Assembly (NCBI GenBank): GCA_021204605.1
Contig: JAJPZD010000031.1
Coordinates: 1 to 8,210 of the forward strand
Reading direction: 5' to 3'
Length of the DNA stretch: 8,210 nt
Source of the DNA: Prevotella sp.
Lineage (GTDB): Bacteria; Bacteroidota; Bacteroidia; Bacteroidales; Bacteroidaceae
Shown here: positions 1-6,423 of the stretch, piece by piece
Numbering within the stretch: the first letter of the stretch is position 1
Layout of the letters: the number at the start of each line of letters is the position of its first letter
Made by a program: the position numbers and the translations under genes
Notes under the pieces: generated by a model
What the model was told of the DNA's origin: nothing
Seen by the model: only the letters and a program-made list of their open reading frames with translations
The model's database searches: none

Positions 1-1507
1 CTGTTGAAATTCCCGTACAGTTTTTGAATACTGCCTTACCGATTTCCGTCAACACCTCATTAGTGTTAGCCGTATTTACTGTCGTAATGCCAGTACAATC
101 AGCAAACAGGTAATCAGGAAGTTTCGTAACATTTTCACCAACGGTAACAGTCGTGAGACCCTCACAATTAGCGAAAAGAGAGGTCTCTAACGGCGGATCT
201 TTTTCACTTCCTTCATTATCTATAAAACTTACTTCAGAACTTGCAGCATCGTAATTTATCGTTACAAGAGAAGTAATATCCCCTAATGCTTGTGGTATTT
301 TCGTAACATCCTCACCAATCGTAAGTGTTGTTAAATCCTCGCAATTAGAGAATGCATCATCCCCAATATTGTAACAAATCTCGGCGTTCCAGGTTAACGA
401 TTCAAGTGATGAGCAACCACTGAAAGCATCATGTTTGATTTCGGTGATTGTCGATGGTATCGTGACTTCTGTCAGGCCTGAACATTGGTAAAAAGCATAA
501 CTTCCGATAGAGGTAAGGCCTTCTTCGAGTGTGACGGAAGATAAACTACTACAGCCATAAAAGGCATAATTTCCATTAATATTATCACCATTATTATATT
601 CTTCCCAATCAAGGTCAGTTGAATATATCGTTATGGCAGTAAGGGCTGTACAGTTCTTAAAGGCTGAATATCCAATAGATGTTACAGATGATGGTATAAC
701 GCTTGGATCCGTTTTTTCAGTTGTTGTAATCGAACTGAGAGAAGTACATTCCTCGAAAACAGATGTGCCGATAGATGTGAGATTATCACTTAATATTACG
801 GATTGCAAATTAGGACAATGGTAAAAGACATAATTTGGCAATACGGTGACCTGAGATATATCGGCTGATTCTATACCACTTTGCTGAAAAGCCTGAGTTG
901 CAATTGTTGTCACGCTTGCAGGAATGTCAAAGGAACTCAATTCCTTACAGTAAAAAAACGCCTTCACAGGTATTGTTGTAATACCATCAGTAGATGCAAG
1001 CACCGAGAACTCTTCGAGAGCAATACACGAGTCGCACATTTGCTCATCAATACTCGTAACCGTGCCGGCATAGGGCGTATCTTCACTTTCATTTGCCATT
1101 TTCACCTCAGTCAAACTCGTGCAATGGTAGAAAGCCTTTTTCCCGATTGATGTAACGGTGTTTGGTAACGTGATACTTGTAACATTATAGCACTGTTTGA
1201 ACGCATTGTCACCAATTCCGGTTACTTCATAACTTGTACTCTCATAGGTTACGGACGAGGGAATTGTATAACTCGTTGCTGTATAACCGCCAGGATTTTC
1301 TGAAGTAGATTCAACAGCATCTTCAGGAAGATTACCTGTATAAGATACTGAAACATAATTATTATTATCATCAGTGACAACGTATGTGATACCATCAACA
1401 GTGAATTTATCATCTTGCCCCCACACCGAGTATGAGAAACAGGAAAGGAATAATATGGCAAGAATCAAACCCTTGCGATGTATGCTTTTAAATAGTCTGG
1501 TAGCCAT
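1..1507 (-). CDS. BspA-like leucine-rich-repeat (LRR_5) secreted surface protein, C-terminus beyond the window
   Basis: The frame is open without a stop from ATG at 1507 to the left edge, giving at least 502 residues. A TAA lies in frame four codons upstream, so this is the only ATG start available at the 5' end. Residues 1-30 form a signal peptide: RLFK and HRK basic residues, a hydrophobic core ILAILFLSCF, and a likely SPase I site after VWG (residue 30). A short domain beginning FTVDGITYVVTD is typical of the start of Bacteroidales BspA-like proteins. From about residue 100 there are some 16 repeats of about 23 residues of the form IGxxAFxxCxxLxxVTIPxxVTxI, e.g. SYAFYQCSGLTEVTIP. A few are degenerate (EQMCDSC, TQAFQQS, and one lacking the AF core). 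Known BspA proteins (Tannerella, Prevotella) are surface proteins that bind host matrix or other bacteria; the ligand here cannot be read from sequence. The end is missing, so any type IX secretion tail is unseen. The G+C content is low, about 36% in two sampled lines. Confidence 0.93.
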   Translation of the reverse strand, partial: MATRLFKSIHRKGLILAILFLSCFSYSVWGQDDKFTVDGITYVVTDDNNNYVSVSYTGNLPEDAVESTSENPGGYTATSYTIPSSVTYESTSYEVTGIGDNAFKQCYNVTSITLPNTVTSIGKKAFYHCTSLTEVKMANESEDTPYAGTVTSIDEQMCDSCIALEEFSVLASTDGITTIPVKAFFYCKELSSFDIPASVTTIATQAFQQSGIESADISQVTVLPNYVFYHCPNLQSVILSDNLTSIGTSVFEECTSLSSITTTEKTDPSVIPSSVTSIGYSAFKNCTALTAITIYSTDLDWEEYNNGDNINGNYAFYGCSSLSSVTLEEGLTSIGSYAFYQCSGLTEVTIPSTITEIKHDAFSGCSSLESLTWNAEICYNIGDDAFSNCEDLTTLTIGEDVTKIPQALGDITSLVTINYDAASSEVSFIDNEGSEKDPPLETSLFANCEGLTTVTVGENVTKLPDYLFADCTGITTVNTANTNEVLTEIGKAVFKNCTGIST

Positions 1508-1599
1508 GTCTATATATTATTTTTATTGTTTGTTATTCTATTGACGAAGTCCGAATGTAAACCATTGCCGCAATGAATTTTTATTTTTTATTTTATCTT

Positions 1600-1660
1600 C
1601 GGTGAAGTTGCTCACGCTCGGCAATGTTCAAACGTGTTTGACATTGCACTTGCTTAATCG
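1600..1660 (+). repeat. Dispersed intergenic element, copy 1 (about 61 bp)
   Basis: Aligned by eye with the reverse complement of 5996-6055, this stretch matches at about 42 of 61 positions with a single 1-base gap. Shared blocks are cggtga, ctcacgctc, tcaa and gcttaatcg. Both copies are imperfect palindromes in the middle. The element lies in the gap 3' of fimbrial gene D. Its nature is unknown; a degraded REP- or MITE-like family is the likeliest reading. Confidence 0.55.
1621..1647. repeat. Inverted repeat / stem-loop
   Basis: The arms gcaatgt and caaa pair with tttg and acattgc around the loop cgtg. Only one extra t is unpaired. It lies about 40 bp past the stop of gene D. No U-run follows on the minus strand, so it is not a standard intrinsic terminator. 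It may slow termination or stabilise the 3' end, or simply be the core of the dispersed element. Confidence 0.6.
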
Positions 1661-1689
1661 CAACTTTGCGACCACAGGGAGCATCTGGC

Positions 1690-2943
1690 TCAGTCATCCG
1701 ATTTCTTTTTGACATTCCAGCCTTCCCCCAGCTGATCATCAAGTGTCAACTTGAATATCTTCGGGAGGGAGACGTTGAAACGGTATGACTTGTTGCGCCG
1801 GATATTGTATTCGGAACTTTCATCAACATTTCCCTCTTCATCATAATCGGCGAAATCTATTTCGCCTGGGTTATAATCTGCGGTGTATTTATCTGTATAT
1901 TCACCTTCTGTATCTCCATCACATTTGACATTATATTGAATTTTGCATTTCGTTGCACCATCAGAAGTGTTGTCATATTCCGGAACGTATGCTACCCAAA
2001 TACTGTCATTAGTATCAGGAACAGCGTACATATCTATTGTAGGATCGTTTGTTTGATCATCATTGGCATCTTCATTTACAAGGTGCAAATCCTCTACATA
2101 GTAAGTTTTATCTTCGTCTGCGGCTTCATTATCATCTATCGTGTAATCAGCTTCTGTATATACACCTGTTGGGGCGCAATAACCGTAGGCATTATAGTGG
2201 ACAAGTTTCACATCGGTGAGGTCCGGATAATATGTTGTTCTGGTCTGGGTTTTGGTAACATTCACGACTTTAACCTTTGCCATAGCACGGAGGAGGTTGA
2301 TATCCACCAATGCCACTTCATTATCTGAAGTAATAATATCATCCAACGACTCTATATATTTCACTCCATAGAATGGAATATAAAGATTTTCCAATGTTTC
2401 TGTACTTAATGTTGACGGGCAAGAGAATTTAGCAGTAAAACCGCTGGTTGGTATATTTCCATTACAGAGATCATCTATGGATTTGCCTTCCATATCAGCA
2501 TCATCCGGATACGCAGCACCGTCAATATCCCAGTTGGCTATGAATACGATGATAAAGCCGTCTGTATATGTTTGCAAAGTCAGAATGTCGGAGTTCCCGA
2601 GTTTTCCAGACACTGAATATTTGGCTTGACCGCCGGAGCCGGTAGAAGTTAACTCTCCATTCTTGAACGTCATAATATATTTATGTTCCTCCGTGTTATC
2701 AAAGAAATAAACGCGGTAGCTTGCTTTTTCCGAATCGTCGTAGTCCTTTATTCGGTTTTCCCTGTCGGAAAGCGCATCATCACCATCATCGTCGGCACGT
2801 GTGGAGACGGTGAAATTCACATTCACGGCAGAAGAAGCATCGGCAATGTCCGACTGGTCGGCGAAATCATCACTGAACGAGCATGAGGTCAATGCGCAGG
2901 CCGCCATGACCAACAGAGGTGAAAATATTTTGTATCTTGCCAT
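1690..2943 (-). CDS. Fimbrillin-like lipoprotein, probable minor or tip subunit of a type V pilus
   Basis: A 417-residue protein. An in-frame TAA four codons upstream fixes the ATG at 2943. It has a clear lipoprotein signal: hydrophobic residues 7-19 and lipobox LTSC with Cys21, then an acidic tether (SFSDDFADQSD). A first beta-strand (VNVNFTVS, 40-47) is followed by STRAD, with Arg49 where type V pilins are cleaved by an arginine-specific protease. The middle has fimbrillin-like strands: SYRVYFFD (75-82), IIVFIANWD (131-139), IPFYG (189-193) and LLRAMAKVKV (217-226), which resembles the RLxAKVxV strand of Mfa1-type pilins. The end carries NKSYRFNVSL (about 384-393) and a Trp near the C-terminus (GEGWNV). 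The sequence is very acidic. It follows the Mfa2-like anchor gene by 118 bp, where minor or tip subunit genes usually sit. I do not recognise a specific named gene. A tip or accessory role is inferred from size, fold and position. Confidence 0.8.
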   Translation of the reverse strand: MARYKIFSPLLVMAACALTSCSFSDDFADQSDIADASSAVNVNFTVSTRADDDGDDALSDRENRIKDYDDSEKASYRVYFFDNTEEHKYIMTFKNGELTSTGSGGQAKYSVSGKLGNSDILTLQTYTDGFIIVFIANWDIDGAAYPDDADMEGKSIDDLCNGNIPTSGFTAKFSCPSTLSTETLENLYIPFYGVKYIESLDDIITSDNEVALVDINLLRAMAKVKVVNVTKTQTRTTYYPDLTDVKLVHYNAYGYCAPTGVYTEADYTIDDNEAADEDKTYYVEDLHLVNEDANDDQTNDPTIDMYAVPDTNDSIWVAYVPEYDNTSDGATKCKIQYNVKCDGDTEGEYTDKYTADYNPGEIDFADYDEEGNVDESSEYNIRRNKSYRFNVSLPKIFKLTLDDQLGEGWNVKKKSDD

Positions 2944-2949
2944 ATTTTT

Positions 2950-2977
2950 GAGTTAAGAGTTAAGAGTGAAGAATGAA
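2950..2977. repeat. Four tandem heptamers in the leader of gene D
   Basis: Four 7-bp units, gagttaa gagttaa gagtgaa gaatgaa, end six bases before the start codon on the minus strand (TTAACTC repeats, then AAAAAT, then ATG). A matching three-unit array precedes gene B. They lie within the expected 5' untranslated leader, so they may affect translation or be a slippage-prone repeat. Confidence 0.7.
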
Positions 2978-2990
2978 GTTTGATTGTATT

Positions 2991-3021
2991 CGCTCAATCG
3001 GAAAATTCTCTTAATCGCAAC
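2991..3021 (+). repeat. Partial copy of the dispersed intergenic element
   Basis: Positions 2991-3007 match the reverse complement of 5989-6005 at 16 of 17 bases. Positions 3010-3021 (cttaatcgcaac) match 1653-1664 exactly. The stretch lies in the 118-bp gap between genes C and D. A weak bulged hairpin follows at 3025-3044 (ggaccc paired with gggtacc). Confidence 0.5.
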
Positions 3022-3061
3022 ATTGGACCCCTACAGTGGGTACCAGCGCATAGATTGAAAA

Positions 3062-4261
3062 TCATTCGAGCATTGCGTCTTGAAGAACGATCACCCAGGA
3101 GTTGATGTAGATGAATGTCCTCATCCAACGGTAGCCCTCGTCAAGGAAGAATGTCATCTCGTAACTGTCCTGACGGTCGAGGAACTCCTGGTCGTCCATG
3201 TCTGGATTGGTGAGGTCCTTCAGCATGAGGACATAATCGATGAGCGGAATGGAGAACACCGTCTCACCCGTCTCCGTGTTCGTAACCGTCAACCGGGTAT
3301 CCTGTCCCTTCACTAAACGCCCCACGGTAATCTGTGCAAGTGCAGACGGGTAACTCGTGCGTGTCGCCTTCAATGCGGCAGGGGTATCGGAACTGTTGTC
3401 GGCACCGGCTTCGGCCTCCGTGCCTGAACCGTTGTCAGTGCCGTTGTCTATGGCGGCATCTGCGTCAGTGTCCGTGCCGTTCTCCGTCACGTCATTTTCC
3501 GCCGCCTCGTCATTTTCCGTGTCCCCGTCAACAGGCTCCGTTGAGAAGTCCCAGTCGAGGTCGGCATCGCCCTGCGCCACGTTCCACGCATAGTAGGTAA
3601 TCGTCTCGTCGGGCAACAGACTGTTGTCCCAGTCCATCTTGCCGTTGGCGGCGGTGATGGAGAACGTGAACTTGTTGGCGTCGAGCATCTCGCCCGTGAG
3701 CTGCTGCAAAACAACGGTGACCTCGTTGGTGTTCTTCACCAACGGCAGGGTGTAGTAGTAGGTGCCGGGGGTGTTGGGAAACTCCACATCCGCCGCATAG
3801 CCGTGAAACAAGCCGTCAAGGTCGCTGTACACGAGGGCATTCCGCTTGGTGTCATATTGTCGGTTGAGGGTACATGTCAGTTCTGTGCCGAAAACGGAGT
3901 TGGCGATAGTAAACGATCCCTTGTCGGTGGTGCCGCCCCAGGCCAACAGACTGTACGTGCCCTGCTCCACGTCAACATCCATGGCATAACCGTCCTCGGC
4001 GAGTGCGCCGCCCGCATCGGTATTCTTCCACACCACCTCGCCGGCCTCATCGATGAGGTAGAGCGTCATGCTGTTCACCTCGTGGGCGAAGGCATCGGCA
4101 TATTTCATGTTGTAGTTGTCTCGGAACCTCACCTTGTAGTGAACGTCGCAATCGCCCTCGCCATCGTAGATCGCACTGTCGCAGCCGCACACCAACATGC
4201 AGCCTGTAACGGACATCAGCAGACACGTAGCTGCCATCCTAAGTTTTGACTTTATATTCAT
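3062..4261 (-). CDS. FimB/Mfa2-family fimbrial anchor lipoprotein
   Basis: A 399-residue protein. I place the start at ATG 4261 (MNIKSKLRM). The longer open frame to 4366 would overlap the upstream gene by 74 bp and put 35 extra residues before the signal peptide. The signal peptide ends in a lipobox, VCGC, with Cys27, followed by DSAIYDGEGDC. That Cys-acidic-Cys start, then VRFRDNYNMKYADAFAHEV and LTLYLIDEAGEVV-like strands, is the hallmark N-terminus of the FimB/Mfa2 family. The C-terminal half is equally typical: DNSLLPDE, LTVTNTETGETV, IPLIDYVL, NPDMDDQEFLDRQDSYEMTF and IYINSWVIVLQD. In Porphyromonas these proteins stay lipid-anchored in the outer membrane, hold the pilus base and limit its length. 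The gene follows gene B by 31 bp, so they share a transcript. An acidic low-complexity insert (residues 241-295) is unusual. G+C (55% in two sampled lines) is well above its neighbours. Confidence 0.92.
   Translation of the reverse strand: MNIKSKLRMAATCLLMSVTGCMLVCGCDSAIYDGEGDCDVHYKVRFRDNYNMKYADAFAHEVNSMTLYLIDEAGEVVWKNTDAGGALAEDGYAMDVDVEQGTYSLLAWGGTTDKGSFTIANSVFGTELTCTLNRQYDTKRNALVYSDLDGLFHGYAADVEFPNTPGTYYYTLPLVKNTNEVTVVLQQLTGEMLDANKFTFSITAANGKMDWDNSLLPDETITYYAWNVAQGDADLDWDFSTEPVDGDTENDEAAENDVTENGTDTDADAAIDNGTDNGSGTEAEAGADNSSDTPAALKATRTSYPSALAQITVGRLVKGQDTRLTVTNTETGETVFSIPLIDYVLMLKDLTNPDMDDQEFLDRQDSYEMTFFLDEGYRWMRTFIYINSWVIVLQDAMLE
3377..3541 (-). other. Acidic, repeat-like linker inside the Mfa2-like protein
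   Basis: Residues 241-295 of the anchor protein are nearly all Asp, Glu, Asn, Gly, Thr, Ser and Ala. They contain reiterated END, NGTD and DAD-type units (e.g. TENGTDTDADA, DNGTDNGSGTEAEAG). The stretch separates the strand ending DNSLLPDETITYYAW from the conserved ITVGRLV segment. The DNA repeats short gtc/gcc/ttccgt-type words, suggesting growth by slippage. It probably forms a flexible loop. Confidence 0.75.
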
Positions 4262-4292
4262 AGTTGTTATATATTTTCTAATTCGGTTCTTA

Positions 4293-5915
4293 TTATTCAG
4301 CCTTTGTAACGTCAATGAACTCCTCACCATTGTTGATGAACACCTCGGTACTGCTCCACAGAGCACTGAGACCGGTGAGGCTTATCGTTTCTATTCTTTC
4401 AGGCACAATGACATATTCCGTATTTTCTATTGGACAGCCAAGACCCTCTACACCCGTGATGGTCAGGGTATAAGAGTGGTTGCGGACAACACCATACTCA
4501 CCCTCTAAAAGAGTGTTAGGGTTATTATCGTAATTCAGATGCTGTATAGGAATACTGTAATACATAAGGCCTTCCGTATTGCCAGTCTTACTTTCAAGAG
4601 GAACGTAATGATCACCATCATACTCCCATGCCCTCGCCTTAACCAACACAGCAGTGAGGGCGTTGGAGGTGCCGTCGTCAATAATGCCGTCAGGTGATTT
4701 TTCTCTATCATAAATGTTATTTGTGTTCTCTGGACAATAACAAGAATCAGCGAATGAGTGAAGGTCGCCATCATAAGAATCATCAAGACTGACATATCTG
4801 ACATACGGACTTAGCCAATCAGTTGGATCTGCTTTTTCCTCATCGTCTGTTGTCTTTCCTTCCAGGTTATAATCAGGATAATCTTTGTATGTACCCTTAC
4901 CATAGTTGGGAGACATCGCCCAGTGGCAACGGTAATCATCGCTGCCTTTCCAACCCGACCATGGATTGCTGTCGGTCCAGTCAGAGCCTATGTTCTTGAA
5001 CATGTACGATTCCCTCGAAATGGCGTTGAGCTTCCAACCAAGTAGTTCAACGTATTGATTATCGGCAACTTGATATAATTCAAGATTGGAGTACGTAGTT
5101 TCTCCTATTCGTCCTGTTTTTCCCGTTAGCGAAGGTGTAAGTGTAGCATTTAGATTCACCTTAACCTTTGCGGCTAAGCGTTCAACCGGGATTGTCAGGA
5201 TTTTATTTGGATCAACATCCGAAGCGGACGGATGTGTATTATCAAACAGGTCGTCTATTTCAATGAAATTATTCTTGTCGATACCCGTGGCGAAATTATA
5301 AGTGCCATCAGCGTGCGGATATGTCGAGGTGCTCATCACGAAATTTGATTTACCGCCTCCGGTGATATTGGTCTGGTAGATACCGTAACCGTAATCTTTT
5401 GAAGATCCAGAAATAACAGTCTGTATATCGTCAAGGTTCTGTTTGAAATTGCTGTCATCGAAATTGTCGGGCTGGTTAAGCACCGTAAGGACGTATTTGG
5501 GAGTTGATTTGTCAGTGATACCGGTCAGGAGAACCAAATACCTTCCTTTACCCTCATCATCGGTGGTAATATCATTGTTATCTGGCGTTATCACACCTGT
5601 GGTGATGTAATTGCCGAATGTGTCATAAAAATAGAAGTGGGCATCGGCTACGGCATTTTCATCGCCTGTGCTCAATGAAGTGAGCTTCAACGGCTTCCCG
5701 TCATCGCTGAACGTCACGGCGATATATACATCACTTGAGGAGGTGAGGTCATCGTCATCGGATACCTCCCACGGCGTGTCAAACGAACAGGCGGTCATTA
5801 GCAATATCACGGTTGACAATATGACAACGTAAGACAACGCTCTCATACACATCAGCACGCCATCAACAACTGCCGTAATCTTCGGAACCCTCCGCTCTAT
5901 TATTTTACGCTTCAT
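4293..5915 (-). CDS. Mfa1-type fimbrillin lipoprotein, shorter and diverged
   Basis: A 540-residue homologue of the fimbrillin at 6483-8210. The first ATG is at 5915, with a TAA in frame four codons upstream. It gives a long signal peptide with Cys43 as the lipidated residue (LLMTAC). ATG codons at residues 22 (5852) and 24 (5846) would give a more usual 20-22-residue signal, so the true start is uncertain. Family motifs, in order: AHFYFYD (92-98), YVLTVLNQP (141-149), NFVMSTSTY (191-199), VERLAAKVKV (244-253), LLGWKLNAIS (291-300) with YMFKNIGSDW, RCHW (329-332), CPENTNN (394-400), MYYSIPIQHL (451-460) and YGVVRNHSYTLTI (474-486). Unlike its neighbour it has no arginine after the first strand (VYIAVTF, 63-69), and it lacks about 84 residues before the MYY motif. 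Its tail also differs. It may be an alternative stalk subunit or a specialised terminal one; sequence alone does not decide. Confidence 0.88.
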   Translation of the reverse strand: MKRKIIERRVPKITAVVDGVLMCMRALSYVVILSTVILLMTACSFDTPWEVSDDDDLTSSSDVYIAVTFSDDGKPLKLTSLSTGDENAVADAHFYFYDTFGNYITTGVITPDNNDITTDDEGKGRYLVLLTGITDKSTPKYVLTVLNQPDNFDDSNFKQNLDDIQTVISGSSKDYGYGIYQTNITGGGKSNFVMSTSTYPHADGTYNFATGIDKNNFIEIDDLFDNTHPSASDVDPNKILTIPVERLAAKVKVNLNATLTPSLTGKTGRIGETTYSNLELYQVADNQYVELLGWKLNAISRESYMFKNIGSDWTDSNPWSGWKGSDDYRCHWAMSPNYGKGTYKDYPDYNLEGKTTDDEEKADPTDWLSPYVRYVSLDDSYDGDLHSFADSCYCPENTNNIYDREKSPDGIIDDGTSNALTAVLVKARAWEYDGDHYVPLESKTGNTEGLMYYSIPIQHLNYDNNPNTLLEGEYGVVRNHSYTLTITGVEGLGCPIENTEYVIVPERIETISLTGLSALWSSTEVFINNGEEFIDVTKAE

Positions 5916-5921
5916 ATTGTC

Positions 5922-5942
5922 AAGTTAAATGTTAAAAGTTAA
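5922..5942. repeat. Three tandem heptamers in the leader of gene B
   Basis: Three 7-bp units, aagttaa atgttaa aagttaa. On the minus strand they read TTAACTT TTAACAT TTAACTT and end six bases before the ATG at 5915. They match in period, sequence style and position the four-unit array before gene D. Confidence 0.7.
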
Positions 5943-5995
5943 GAATGTATTGAGGCTTCAGCATCTACTCATCCGCGCGTAGGGATATAATTTTC

Positions 5996-6055
5996 CGATT
6001 AAGCGAAACAGAGCCAAGCTCGCTTGAGCTATGTTGAGCGTGAGAAAAATCACCG
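5996..6055 (-). repeat. Dispersed intergenic element, copy 2 (about 60 bp)
   Basis: The reverse complement aligns with 1600-1660 over its whole length (about 42 of 61 positions identical, one 1-base gap). The similarity to the partial copy at 2991-3007 extends a few bases beyond, to 5989. The centre is palindromic (agctc-gctt-gagct). It lies in the gap 5' of gene B, whereas copy 1 lies 3' of gene D, so the two copies bracket genes B, C and D in inverted orientation. Confidence 0.55.
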
Positions 6056-6076
6056 CAGGTAATTTATTATGTCCGC

Positions 6077-6093
6077 TCGTTTCGGTGAAACGA
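6077..6093. repeat. Short perfect inverted repeat
   Basis: The arms tcgtttc and gaaacga pair perfectly (7 bp) around ggt. No U-run follows on either strand. It could be a protein-binding dyad or a small hairpin; its function is unknown. Confidence 0.45.
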
Positions 6094-6123
6094 ATTCACT
6101 GGATATTTCGATTTGCTTCAGCT

Positions 6124-6195
6124 ATTGTTTTTATTTTTGTAACGGACTTCCATCCGTTGATTGTTTTTATTTTTGTAACGGACATTCATCCGTTG
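6124..6195. repeat. Tandem duplication of a 36-bp unit with an internal hairpin
   Basis: Two adjacent 36-bp units (6124-6159 and 6160-6195) differ at only two bases. Each is a T-rich half (attgtttttatttttg) followed by aacgga-6 nt-tccgtt, which can form a 6-bp stem. Both differences fall in the 6-nt loop, so the stem arms are unchanged. On the plus strand each hairpin is followed by a T-rich tract, giving weak terminator-like form in that direction. There are no spacers, so it is not a CRISPR array. Confidence 0.8.
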
Positions 6196-6365
6196 ATTAT
6201 TTTCTTGTTAGGTTGCAAACATTATGTCTGCTGTTTTTTCGCGACTTTTCTTCGCTATTTTCAATCCAACTCAAGAAATGTTTTTGAACATTCTCAAGCA
6301 AATTGATTACTATTTCTTATTTTGCTCTATCATCAACCTCCCACATTCGGCTTGCCGCACTGTGT

Positions 6366-6383
6366 CCTCCCCTATGGGGGGAG
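6366..6383. repeat. GC-rich palindrome of the Bacteroidetes intergenic type
   Basis: cctcccc-tat-ggggggag forms a short G/C stem, followed by a G-rich stretch (agagggggcttgg, then agagggg). Similar C-rich/G-rich palindromic phrases recur between genes in many Bacteroidetes genomes; that statement is from memory. It lies about 100 bp past the stop of gene A and is surrounded by A/T-rich sequence. Confidence 0.5.
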
Positions 6384-6423
6384 TTAGAGGGGGCTTGGAT
6401 TTAGAGGGGCTGTTTTTTTAATC

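Larger units (their letters stand above)
1508..1689. other. Intergenic region between the fimbrial gene D and the BspA-like gene
   Basis: This 182-bp gap holds no gene. It has an A-rich leader (minus strand) before the BspA-like ATG, a small palindrome at 1563-1575 (cattgc-c-gcaatg), a T-rich run at 1577-1598, and the dispersed element described separately. A weak match to the Bacteroides -7 box TAnnTTTG (TACATTCG, minus strand, 1559-1552) has no convincing TTTG partner upstream, so no promoter is called. The gap and palindromes make separate or attenuated transcription of the BspA-like gene plausible. Confidence 0.6.

Noticed and set aside
1249..1461. 70-residue minus-strand open frame
   Set aside because: It lies in another frame inside the BspA-like gene, whose own frame is continuous and full of LRR_5 motifs.
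1552..1559. TACATTCG as a -7 promoter box for the BspA-like gene
   Set aside because: One mismatch to TAnnTTTG and no TTTG at the right distance upstream; too weak to call.
1936..2328. 130-residue plus-strand open frame opposite gene D
   Set aside because: It is an antisense shadow with an Ile/Val/Cys-rich translation and no recognisable domain, while the minus-strand frame has a lipobox and fimbrillin strands.
3025..3044. Hairpin after the anchor gene as a terminator
   Set aside because: A short, bulged stem with no U-run. The next gene begins about 80 bp later on the same strand, so continued transcription is more likely.
3334..4249. Plus-strand open frames opposite the anchor gene
   Set aside because: They are antisense shadows of a G+C-richer gene with few stops. 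The minus-strand product has unmistakable Mfa2-family motifs.
4262..4366. Longer start for the Mfa2-like gene at 4366
   Set aside because: It would overlap the end of gene B by 74 bp and place 35 non-signal residues before an otherwise perfect lipoprotein signal peptide starting at 4261.
6124..6195. Possible CRISPR array (36-bp repeat length)
   Set aside because: The two units are directly adjacent with no spacer, and there are only two of them.
6031..6421. Plus-strand open frames of 65-91 residues in the gap between genes A and B
   Set aside because: They arise from the 36-bp repeat (a multiple of three) and T-rich DNA, have Phe/Ile/Cys-rich low-complexity translations, and show no family motif.
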